The notes under the pieces: model-generated
The model's input: only the letters and a program-made list of their open reading frames with translations
The model's database searches: none
What the model was told of the DNA's origin: nothing
Assembly (NCBI RefSeq): GCF_029227915.1
Contig: NC_079875.1
Location: 13,265,001 to 13,329,000 of the forward strand
Source: Hydractinia symbiolongicarpus
Lineage: Eukaryota; Cnidaria; Hydrozoa; Anthoathecata; Hydractiniidae
Reading direction: 5' to 3'
DNA: 64,000 bases
Position numbers and translations under genes: made by a program
Part shown: positions 33,546-46,300 of the stretch, in pieces
Layout of the letters: the number at the start of each line of letters is the position of its first letter
Numbering within the stretch: position 1 is the stretch's first letter

Positions 33546-36500
33546 CCTTACTTAAAACAAAATTCAGTGGTTACTTTCTATTAACGCAGTGATGGCATTT
33601 GTATATATTAAGAATCGCTTAGAGCTCAGTATCGTTTTTTAACTTGAAATTTCTTATTTATGTTTTTGTCAGTTTTTGTATCATTTTCATTTGTTATTTC
33701 CTTTCATTTGATGCCTAAAACTGAAACTGTTTTTTTTTGTGTCATGATGCTAGATTTTCTTTTAAACTCTTATTTCGCTTTTCTCCTCAAATTTGATCAA
33801 GTCACAACACGCTGTCTTTTTTCTGTAAGTTTTCTGTCCAGAACTGTGACAGCCATTTTAGGGAAAAGAAGCTACGGAAACTTCGTTTCAATGAATATGG
33901 ATTACAGGTTGGAAAAACCGAATTTTCAACAAAATTAACCTTTCTATCTTCTTGTTCCATCTTTGTGTTACACCCTACTATAATAGAAAACCTTGTTTTA
34001 AATGTCTTCAGGTTTATTTTGCTCCTTCAACTTATCCGTAAAACATTCGCACAATGTTATTGTGAATTCGAGCTGTACGCTCTGACTATTTTAAGCATAC
34101 TTTTTTAAAGAACGTTTTAATTAAGGATTCTAAAATCCCAAGCACTGATATTTTTTTAAAAAAACACAATTTTTAGTTTTGATTTAATTTGCACGTTTTT
34201 TTATGAGCATCTTGTTTTGAGCTAAAATTCGAATTCGAAATTTTGCGTTTGAGGCTAATATAGCTATGTTGTACTTCTGTGCTTGTGTCCAGTGTGATTG
34301 TTATAAATTGTTCAAAATTTTAATCGCAAGTCTTTATGTTTAACATATAACTTAATTTTTTTGCTCTATTTTGCTATATTGTTAAACTCATAAAAAACGT
34401 GTATTTTTTTAGTAAAATGTACAGTTATAAATTTTGATTAACTTTGCATGCATGCAACTGATCAAGCAAAAAGCACGCTTTTTTTAATTTGTGTTTGAAT
34501 AAGCGAGTTTACTTAACGATCAACGTGGGTATGTTATTTGTGGTAGCTGTGGTTATTACTTTATTACGAAATTGAGAGCGGTGATGATGGTAATTTTTGT
34601 GTTTTCAGTGAGAAGTTTTATTTTATGTTAGATAAGTTGTGATAACACAGTAAAAGCTCGTTTTCTTTGACTGTATTTTGCGCTATAGCTATGTTGATTA
34701 AGTGCGCATGCGCTAACAAAGAGGCTCGTAAGCTTTTTGCGCTATAGTGAAAAAACAGTCAACGGGACGAGAAATTTCATGTTTTGAAGAAAACCTAAAA
34801 TACTATTGTACTATAACAGAGTTTTCTCATTTTGTGTGTGTACGTGAAAACAGGTGTGTTTCAAGTTTGGTTTTGTTGTGTATGATGGTAAGAATATTTT
34901 TTCTCTGTAAACGGAGTTAATAAAAATAATAAGAAAATAGTGAGATATGTGTTGCCTGTTCATCCCCACCAGTTTGTAAAAAGTATTAGTTATCGCGAGC
35001 ACTAATTTTTGCGAAGCTTTAACTCGAAATTTCGGAAAATGTTTGCAATTTAAAACCCACTCCTAAACGTTCTTTTCCCTTCTAACTCTCTATGCCGTGT
35101 CTAACATCTTTGAACGGTGACCAAGAAAGAGAAGATTAAACTTCAGTAGACTTTAGTTATTTTAAAATACAAGAGGCGTTGACGTAAAACATCTTTAAAA
35201 AAGAAGATGTAAAGATTTTTTTATTCCGGTTTCAATGCATACGCCGCGTAGTTTTCTTTCATGTTTGCGCGGCTCTCACAAATAGTTTTACGATTAATAT
35301 CGCATGCAACGCGTGTAGAGCTGTCATCCTTTTCCCATGCAAAGTACTCAAAAATATTCGCTTATCGGTGGTAAATAAAACAAAATTTGAACTAAAATTT
35401 GCACATGCCTTTTTCATTAGTACAAAACACCGCGATAAAATCATCCACCCTCTTGAAATTACGTGCACTACCTCACGCCCTTAAATGCGCCCATTTTTGA
35501 TAACCAATCAAGAACAGAGTTCCCAGCTGTCTATCGGAAATTAAATTTTTAAAAATGGCTGCTGAATATTTATTTTTCTCATAAAGGATATGATCTTATA
35601 CTGTACCTAATCTGTTTTCGTGAGGTTCAACATGGTAGATTCAAAAAGGAAGAAAACGTGTTATTGATTATTTGTGGTATTTGGTGAAATTATACGTGCG
35701 AGATTCGTATTTAGATATTTCTGTCAGCATTTTTCCGCAAGAAAAAAGGTTTCGCTAGCTAGCGCTATTACATACCATATTATTTAAAAAAATCTTGTGC
35801 TGCTGTTTAGAGATGGGGTATATAGAAGGACCTCTTTTGTTTCTAGCCTTTGACTCTAATTTATGTACATGGCAGACAAATGCTAGGTAAACAAGGTATA
35901 TATTTTTCAGTCCATTGAGGTATTGTTTTTTGACTGTAAATGAATAAATGCATTCTCCAGGTCAGAATGTCCCATGGTACCACAAAAACTCAGAGGTTTC
36001 GCATTAAAATTCTCACTGAAGGAGCTTTGATGAAAAAAGAACTACAACATCTATGAAACTACACAATATACAGTTAGCTATGTCAAGTTTGAATTTAGAA
36101 AACAAAGATTAAAAAAATCACCCCATATTTTATGAAAAGCTGACTGCATGAATGGCATATTCTCCCCTAAATTATAATGGCTACCTGTAATTGATTTGAA
36201 AGTATAACGTGACATTTAGTGACCAGGAGAATAATGTATGAATCAGAAGGTATCAATCGATACTCCATAATATTTTAAAGTGTCGAAAAGTTGGTTAACA
36301 AGTCTTTTTAAACTGCTAAACACAGGAGCCTATTGTGATAGCTATTATGATTGACGTTAGAAAAATCTGGAACAGACCTCTTTGATAAGCTCTAACATTT
36401 TTTGCCTGACAGCAGAGGCAGAGCCTAGAGCTTTATAAATAAAAAGTAGCTATATGTAGCAGAGCTTACTGCTGTGAATGTGAACAGAAAAATTTGTCAA

Positions 36501-37221
36501 ATACCAATGTCAATAAGGAGGAAACCTCTGTAGTATACTAAGTTCTTATAAAATTCGCTAGCAACACTTTTTAACCAGCAGTTTTGTACAGTCAAGTCAA
36601 ACCGCTAAACGCAGGACCCCATCTCCATAGCTATACCATGAGTGACGAAAGAAGTCAGAAATGGGTTTTTTTGATCATCACTTTATGCTATCAGACAATG
36701 AGTTTGGTTTTTTTTGTATAATAACTGACAGAAAACTTTATCCAAACGAAACAGGACATTTTCCATACCACTTTCTCTCCAAGAAAGACAGCAAAGTTTT
36801 TGAGAAAATTGTTTCATTTAATTCTTAAAAATATTCAAAGGAATGGTACATTAAAAAGTAACATAAATTCAGAATTATTCACTTCAAATCTGATGGAATT
36901 TATTCGTAAACCACTACACTATTTTTGGCTTGTGTAAAAAATTGAATTAACAAACATGCAAAACTGTATGATTTGTGACATATTCCAATTGAAAAAAGTT
37001 AGGCTTAGTTTAATATCTATAAAATAAACATAATTTTCATATTCATTTCATAAAATAAATTTTAAGCCTTTTAAGGAAAGACTTATTTCAATGAATATGG
37101 GATGTTAATTAGATTTTCAGGTCAATGAAATTAAAAAACAAAAAGCCACACACTTGTTCCAACATGATACCCTCTAGATTACTTCTTCACAGTCTTCTTG
37201 AAAGAATCCACTCTCTATCTT

Positions 37222-37258
37222 CTATTATTATTATTATTATTATTACTATTATTACTAA
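37222..37258. repeat. (TTA)n microsatellite upstream of PAM
   Basis: A run of TAT/TTA trinucleotides about 60 bp before the PAM start codon. It extends the PAM frame upstream as poly-Leu, but there is no ATG before 37318. Confidence 0.9.
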
Positions 37259-37317
37259 TCTCTCTTAGATGTAGAAAGGATTCCGTTGAAGATATTTCAA
37301 TAATATTTACAATAACA

Positions 37318-40300
37318 ATGTTTTTGAAATGCATGCTGCTGGTTTCAGCATGCATTGTAATAAGTGCATATGAAAGACAACGTAATAGTGCACTATTAGA
37401 TACTTTAATAGATCGTATCCGATCTTACCAAAGGCAAGATCCTCAAAGCGATTATAAAGACTCTCGGAGAAGTTATTTTAATAATGGTAACATGAGAGGG
37501 CAATTCTCTAGGAGTAGGGACCCAAAGAATGATTACCACAGTGAAAACATTTTTAACGACAGAAGAAGTTATCTTGCGGATTTACTGAATCGTAATGTTC
37601 TTAAAGATGAAAGATGGAATGGTAAATCTGATGACTATGGAATTGATAGAAGATCGAAATTACCTTTAATTGTGCATGAAGATGAAGACGAAACAGGTGA
37701 TATAGTGGATGAGAATCTTAATGATTTGGAAGAAGAGCACCCATATGTAAAAGACAGAATAACAAACAATGTAGAAGAGTCTTATAAAAAAATACCATAC
37801 AATAAAAATCACTACTTGGAAAAGGAACACATTGAAAAAAATACTGTTGAACCAGTCACTGAAACACACACAATACAAATGCCTAATGTCTCGCCACAAT
37901 CAGTAAGATCTTTCTTTAAATTTGTGTTAAATTTTTTCTCATATTACTGTCCCCTTTTTTAAATAAATGCATTCTATGCGAAATGCAAAATGGTAACTAA
38001 ACCGGTCATTTAAAAAAATATAATGATGGGCATAAAGAGTTTATGTTCATCTTATCATCTTTTAAAATTGTTTACAAATTGTTTCTGGAAGGACAGGAAG
38101 CAATTTAAAAAAATTATTTTCAATCTTAATTTAGAAATTATACAAAGAGAAAAGAAATTGATCTACACTAGTGCTTCTGTTTTCTACGATCCTGTTTATA
38201 TATTTACTGAACCCAGTTTTTATTTTAAAAGTAACAAAAGTCAGTAACACAATCCTTTCAACAAACTCTAAAATTTATTTTTGCGATGTCAACATAAGAA
38301 CCAAGCATAAAAAAAGCTTCTTGAAACAACAATTATGACCGAGGGGGGAAAGTTTTTCCGAAATAAAGAAATTAGCATGGTACAATCATGTTTTCATAAT
38401 TGCAAAGTAAGTTTGCAATGGTCAAAATTTTTAAAATCCCTAATTTTGGTGGAATATTAAAAGTAAAACAAATCTAACTAGACCAACATTAAGCCAGGTT
38501 ATATTGATCTGACTGTAATATTGTGTAAATTGTCTGTTTAATTCATGTGTGCTTTTGTAGATGGATACTTATTTGTGTTACGGTTACAAATTACCAGCAG
38601 ACGACAGATATATTGGTAAGCAATTGTGTAAATAGTTTGTTAATTACAATTTATAAATCGGTATAAACACCAATATTTACACCAATATTTTTGAAGTATG
38701 GAATAAGAAAATAAAATTTTTTATATAAAAAATAAATATAGTAAACATATAGTTTAAACTAGGCTGCTTCCTCTGTACTAACAAGAACTTTTTACTGTTT
38801 AGTTGAGTTTACTCCTCTTGCAAAGATGCAAGTGGCACATCATATGCTTCTCTTTGGATGCGAGGAACCTTTCAAAAAGGATACTTACTGGTAAATAAAA
38901 CACTATAATGATTTATTTTACATAATTATATGTATGGTTTTTGGTTTTACATAAATAGTTGTGCTTTAGCAAAAAGCACATGGAAATAATGAGCCATATA
39001 AGTAATGCATTTACAAAAGCACATTAGAGGTGCAACATGGCGAAATTTTTGGCTTGCTGATGAGAAATTAATTAGTTTGCCAGCATGTGCATTTTTCAGT
39101 GAATTTTGAAGTTTAAGTTTTTAGCTGCTTCTATAGAAAAAATGACTTTTAGTAATTGTGCTTTACTTCCATATCATTAAAATAAGGCATGGTAACTAGT
39201 TGTAAGTAAGGGATATAGAAAGATTCACTCTGGCAGACAAACTTTCATGATGTCATCAGTGTTTCCAGCCTTACTATTCAAATTTACCTTTCTGCCACAA
39301 TTTTTTTCTGCCACTAAGTGCCATACTTCAGGTTGGCAAACATGTATTTTATTTCTGCTATTTTTTTTGTTGTTTTGCAATTGCACCCTCCTACAGATAA
39401 GCAACTGTCAAATTTAACAAAAAACTGAGAGCAAAATATTTTTTGTTATCCACAATATGTTATATCGGGCAACTTAAGGCCAGTCCTCTTTTATTTCAGG
39501 GTCATTTTCAATAACTCAAGTTATAAAGATCGTGGCATAATTTATTGACCACCGTTTTTTTCAAGTGGTATTCCCCACCATTAAAGGGTCTTTAATTTCG
39601 CAGGAAGTAGCATAAAAGCAAGTCTTGCCATGAAGTGTCTTTCAAATACTCTGTATCAAATTGAAATATTTACCTCCCACGAAGATATGACATAGTCAAT
39701 TTCAAAAAATGGCTTTAGATATATTAGAATGCTCGTTTTAGACATTTTGACGATTTATATATTCATACGTCAGGGTTATCCTCTAAATAGACCATGTAAG
39801 ACGAGCTGTTACACCCTTTGTCCCAAAAATATACTTGTTCAATGACGAGGAAAAACGCTTTAAAAAAGTGCGGGAAAAGCGCTTTTTTGGCATATGACGT
39901 CATCAAAATTTCTCAGAAAAATTGAATTCTTTGTTTTACTATTCATATAATGATATGGTGGCCAATAAATTATGCCAGATTCTTTATAACTTTAAATAAT
40001 GAAAATGACCCTCGAATAAAAAAGGACTGGCCTTAAGTAGCCCGAGATGTAAACGTAAGGAATGAAATTAATTAACTTTGTATCTTGTTACTGGTGAAAA
40101 AAACTGTTTTTGTTTCACCAAATTTAACAGCAAATGTGTGACTTAACGCTTTTACATGCATAAATTTTTGCTGATGACCCCATAACTTGGGATCTACATG
40201 TCGGTTTACAATCAAATTTTGTTAGTAAACATATAGGGTGTATGCAAGCGTACCCAAATTTTTTTATTGCAAGTTACAGATCCCAAGTTATTGGGTCATT

Positions 40301-43300
40301 GGAAAAAATTTAAGATGCCTGGGACGAGCAAATCAGTGTCACTTTGGCAAAAAAAATTATGTTAATCAATTCACCTTTTATAATGTCTATGTATTGACAT
40401 TACTTTAAGCACTGCACTGGAAAATTTATTCTCTGTCACATTGGGCCTGCATTATGATATCTGAAAATAATAGATGGCATATTAATATTTTAGTCTGTAA
40501 TGCCAATGTGTAATTTTGACACTAAGGGTTTAATAAAATGGTTGCAATATTTAAGTTTTGTTGATTGTGCATTTTGCCTTCTAGGAATTGTCGAGAGATG
40601 CAGCCTGTTTGTGCTACAGGTTCACAATCGATCATGTATGCGTGGGCTAAGAATGCGCCATCTTTAAAGATGCCAGAAAGTAAGAAAATATGTTTGGTGT
40701 TTGAGGTTTATTCATTTGAAAAACTGTAGAAAAAAAAACAGAGTTTACTTGTAAAGTTTTTATCATGAAGTTTTATGATACCTTGTGATACAAGCACGTT
40801 TTCAATCTGCAATGTGTTTTAATCATATATACAGGACAAAATTTACTTCCAAGGTGCAGTTAAAGTATTGCATTGTCTTTTTTCTAAACATTGCACCTGA
40901 AAACTTGTAAACCCTAATACAAGGACTGGACTATACAAAATGTAAATTGGTGTCAACAAAGAGGTTAAGTCCTATCGATAAAATCAAGTGCTAAATGTTT
41001 TCCTACATTTTTATTTAAAATATTATATAAATTGTTTTGAAAATTACAAAACAAAACCTACTTAAAAATAAAAATTGAAAATCTGGTTTGTGTAGTCTTA
41101 TTGCTGACCTTGTATTGTCAAGGTTAAAGCTGCAGATTTCTTGATCCATATTAATGCCTTTTTTTGATGCACATCACCATGGTAATAATATACAAATTTT
41201 TTTTTAGATGTTGGTTTTCGTGTTGGCAAGCACAGCACTGTGAAATACTTGGTTCTTCAAGTACATTACATGGATGTTTCAGCTTTTCAAGGTTTGTGTT
41301 AACGACAAAATATATAATTATCTTGACGGCTATAAATTACACGGAAGTAAGAAATTCTCAAAATTTTAGAAGCTGTAATCAGAAGTGCTGTATTTTTGCT
41401 TTTGCGAATTTTATTCTTTTGTGTAAGTTAACTTAATTTGTTTCTTCACACCATTTGACTTATTTTTAGCTGGCCACACAGATCATTCAGGTTTGAAGTT
41501 TGAACTAACAAGATTGAAGTAAGTAATCGTTTTAATTAAGAAGGCAAGTATGTTAAATAAACAAGCAATATATTTTGAATTTAATCTTTTTTAGAAAACA
41601 ATTTCTTGCTGGTATCTATCTCTTAGCAAATGGATGGACTCCAATTCCTCCCCATGTCAAAAGTAAACAAAAATCTTTTACATTATTTTTTATAAGGTCT
41701 GCTTTATTTTTGCACGTCATATTACTGTGCTTAACCAATGCGAATGAAGGCAACATTATTTGCTTCAACTTGGCGTTAATTATTTTAATTTTGTCTATGA
41801 GTTTTTCATAATATAACGAGTATAGCTAGATAGGTAAATTATGAAATATCAAACAAAACTTTGCACATAAAAAACACCTGCAGTTTTAGTTTACACAATG
41901 TTAACAAAGTGTCTCTGCGATGTCTGCATTACCAAACAATTAACGCAATGACCATGCTAATGTCAGCAAGAATTATAACAGTTATAGGTTTTGCATCTAA
42001 CCAAATAACCTAAAATCCTAGTTAAAGTCTGTTGTGAACATTGAAAAGTGAGCTTTGACAAGTTTAAAGTGTCTAGGTCTTATATGAAAAAAGCTGTAAA
42101 TAATTACTTGCAGGCATGATGTTTAAAATTAAGCATTTATTCCAATGATTTGTTAAACAGGATTGTAGAGTCTTTAATATGCATTTTCTGATCTAAAAAA
42201 TGGTTTGTTGAAGTGTTACATGCAGTGGTGTATAGGACACTGAAATGAGTTATATTTAATTTAGATGCACACATAGACATGGGCTGTCAGTACCCAAACG
42301 GTTCACCAGTCATCTATCCATTCCGTTTCCGAACACATGCTCACAAGCTTGGTAAGTTGTTGTTTGGTTTTGGAAAAACCTGGAAACATGGCTCTAAATA
42401 CCATGATTGTTACCCCCACTCAGAAATTATTTTGCTTCTTTAGGACCTGCTAAAACTGAGAAGTTATCATTTAAAGATTTATTTTTTTAGTAAAATTTTA
42501 AGTACATTTAATACATTCAATACAACAAATATATACATTTAATAAATTTACTGGAAAATAATATCAAATTTAGCCTCTCAAAGCTGAAAAATAATGTTAA
42601 CAGAAAAGAAACTTAAAAAAGAATCAAAAATAGTGTTAATCCTTTTGGAAGAAACTTCACAATACTCCAACACGTATATTTATATAGATTTAATATTTTC
42701 TTCGATATTTTAGGAGTTGTGATCACTGGTTATCGTGTTCGCAATGGTAAATGGACGCTTATAGGAAAAGGTGATCCTCAAAGACCACAGGTACAACATC
42801 TCTTAATGTTTTTTAAGTCTTGGGGGTTTGAGTTGGATTGAGTGCTAAAATATTTCCATGATTTATTTAGGCTTTTTACAAGGTCTTTAATGACATTGAC
42901 ATTCAAGATGGAGACAAAGTGGTATGAGCTTTTTTTTTTCTTCTCTGTCGAAAGTTATATCTTTTTTTCTGTTATTATACACAATCTAAAGTCATGATTA
43001 GTAGCATTGCAGCCAAGTGTGACCTTGTAGTTGAAAGTGGCCTTGTGGAGTTTGCAGGAAAGGGGTTGGTAGTAACTCAATTTTTGTCAGACTTGCAAGC
43101 ATTGGGTACATAAGAAGTGCAGTAGTATTAGTGGAAGGTTAAGAGCTGACATTCAGTTTGTATGCAAGCGTTGCAAAGGTTAGATTATAGAGAATGAAGT
43201 ATTTCCAGTTTTAATGATGTACAACAGTGGCTCGTTAGAGATAGTTGAGAACTTCTGTTACTTAGGTGATATTTTGGGCAGTAAAGGGGGTGTTGGAAGA

Positions 43301-46300
43301 AGTGTTACTTGCAGGATAGGTTCTGCTTGGAAAAAGTTCAGAGAGTTACTTCCTTTGTTGACTAGCAGAGTCCTGTCAATTGAGGTAAAAGGTAGGTTGT
43401 ATGAGGCCTGTGTAAGAAGTGTTATGTTTTACGGTAGTGAGACATGGGCAGTGAAGCAGGAAGATCTTGACCGTTTAGAAAGGAATAATATGAGAATGGT
43501 TAGGTGGATGTGTAACGCCAGTCTGAGAGACAGAAAGAGTTCAGATGAGCTAAGAAGCAGGCTAAGTCTCCGTAGAATTAAAGATGTTATCCAGATAAGA
43601 AGATTGAATTGGCTGGGGCACTTGGAAAGAATGGAGGAAGATAATTGGGTAAGAAAGTGTAGAGACTTGATAGTTCCTGGGGCAAAGCCCAGAGGCAGAC
43701 GGAGAAAGACTTGGCAGGAGGTTATAAGGACAGACTTGATACAGAGGAAGTTGAGTTTAGATCTAACACAGTCTAGATCAGATTGGAAGAGGGTCATTAA
43801 TATAGCCCGTCCAACCCATGCTAGCATGGAAAACGGACGTTATGCCGAGAATGATGATGATGATGAAATTTGTAGGCATCCTATCAATAACACATATGTG
43901 TGGTTATTTACAACAAGCCTTTGTGCCCTTGACTATCGATGCTAGCTCCTGTGGATATGAAATAATTTTCAACTCTAGAAAAAAAATAAAAACGCATACA
44001 AAATTTGTTCAGTGATGCTGCATAACTAAAAGTAATGCCTTAAAACCTCAATGTTTTTTTTGCAATAGATACTTAACGTTTCCTGACTGATGTAAATTGA
44101 TAATTTTTAGATGGGTCGATGCACGTATAATTCCATGACAAGAAACAAAACAACTTATATTGGGTTGGTATCTGAGCATTAAGTCTATAAATAAAATAAA
44201 AAAACATATCACAGTTCTTTATGTTTGTTTTTCTGTATTGTGACCCTATTTTCAGTTTCCTCCATTTATAAGAGCTATTCTTGCTAATATCTGTTAATAC
44301 AAAAGAAATAGAAAGTATACTTCAGTGAAAGGGTTTCTAAACTATTACGAAACATTCCATTTAGTGCAACACACTCTGATGAAATGTGCAACTTCTATAT
44401 TATGTATTTTTACGATTCCCAAAAATACAAAAATGCTGTATTTGGATGTAATCGACCTGATATCGAAAATACAATCTACCCAAAAGACACAGACATTCCT
44501 CTTGCTGTTGACGAAGCAAACAACAGAAAAACATCCAGTAAGTAAATTTTAATTTGTTTACATTGAAATATGTTTAGTAAAAACACATGTATTTCTTTTT
44601 CTATGTTATATTTGAAAAATAATGTCATAGTACAGTACAGGATTTGCAGGAGAGGCTTGCATGCAATTTTTTATGCTTGTGACTACACACAAGCAAAATT
44701 AATTAGAGATACTAATGATAGCACTTGGGAAATGTCAAACTTCACAAGAAGTTGAATTGTGTAACACACCTGAAAACACATCCTTGACTTGCACTTTATG
44801 ACACACATACAAAAGTTTTCTTATTGCAGTATGTGAAAATTTCTGTGACATTGCACTCACACGAAAAACAATAAACCCATTTAACGATTTGGAAGTTGGT
44901 GGTAGCGTTGATAACCCGCTAACATACTAACTTTTTTATTGTGTTAGATATGAAACGATGGCACGGACAACGTAGTAGACATTGACCTGTATTATCACGA
45001 AGACTAACACGGACAGTGATAAAATTTTTGACATTGTCGAGTTTTACATGACTAATTAATAATTTTGGTTGCACTTGTGTTCGTTGGGTTGTTTGTTGTT
45101 ATTTTGTTTTCACTGCAATTGATATTATTATTTATTTATTTTTATATATTGTTGTTAGTTTTTCTTTTTTGCACAATACACAATCTGATGTTTTTTTTAA
45201 ATGTCTGAGAGGTAACTCCAGTAAGAAACAGGAGCATGATGTTTGAAATACTTAAAAGTTTGAAGGCATGAGACTGGACATCATTCAATTTTTGTGAAAT
45301 TATGTTCTAAATTAAGTTGAACTAAATGATAAACTAAATATGGGTGCCTATTTAATCAAATGAATTAGTTTCTGCAGAAATTTGAGTCAAAAATACGCTT
45401 TTCTTGAGAAGCTTTTGATATTTGCAGGAATTAATTTTCAAAGTCTCAGAAGCCATAATTTTTTTTATTTATTGTGATTATCAAAAAAATTTTCAGGAAA
45501 TTTATCTGAAGTGAATTTATGTGTCCTAAAATACCTTCGCAATAAAACGCGAATTTTGTGAAAAAATCTGTTATTAGTCTGCTTAAGGAATCTGATTTTT
45601 ACGTAAATTTCTCAATGTGATGCAAGATTAAGCTAGCTGTAACATTATTAATTCTTAAGGTTACACTTGTTTCCTGTAGTTGTGCAAATAAAGAATTTGT
45701 AATAAAACCATTGGCACATAACTTTTATGGAGATTAATAAACATGATATATGTCTCATCTTCTTCATTAAAATATTGTATTATTTTGTCGCATATTATAA
45801 TTCTGGAGAAAAACCTTGACTTTTTATTGTTCATCCACCACTGTCATTTGTTAACAGTTTCAAATGAAAAGCACAGCTACACAAGTTACGAACAAGTTCA
45901 TCGATGGCCAAAACATGGATTGACTGACGGTGATTTACCATTAACAATTGGACAAATATCTGGTGTTGCTGTGGACGATGCCAGAGACCTTGTTTTTATT
46001 TTCCACAGAGGAAGAAGAGTCTGGGGTGGAGAGTAAGTACTCAATTCTTGTTTACATTTCTTACAGTTGATTTCTCAGTTTCAAATATTTTCACTGTTTT
46101 TTTAGTACCTTCGATGTACGAAATAATATAAGAAAAAAATACCGCACTCCCATTCGCGAAAGAACTATCATATGGATTAATCGCAAAACTGGAGATCTGA
46201 TTGGTGCAGGAGGAGAGAGAATGTAAGCACACTTGTCATTTTGTCTGTTCACTTTCTGCATGCAATAATGTTTGATGGAAACTTGAAAGTCTTACCATAA

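Larger units (their letters stand above)
33265..37317. other. Intergenic region between PTTG1IP-like and PAM
   Basis: Holds the 3' UTR of the PTTG1IP-like gene and the 5' flank of PAM. A (TTG)n-type microsatellite is at 33487-33545. TTTTGCGCTATAG occurs twice near 34676 and 34737. A segment at 36285-36320 resembles 11155-11190 (TTAACAAGTCTTTTTAAA), suggesting another diverged repeat. No further exon was recognised. Confidence 0.5.

Noticed and set aside
37198-37317. Upstream extension of the PAM frame with a poly-Leu run
   Set aside because: There is no ATG; the poly-Leu comes from a TTA microsatellite, and the ATG at 37318 starts a normal signal peptide.
38023-38247. Open frame of 74 codons in PAM intron 1
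   Set aside because: No known domain, low-complexity composition and no splice match to the neighbouring PAM exons.
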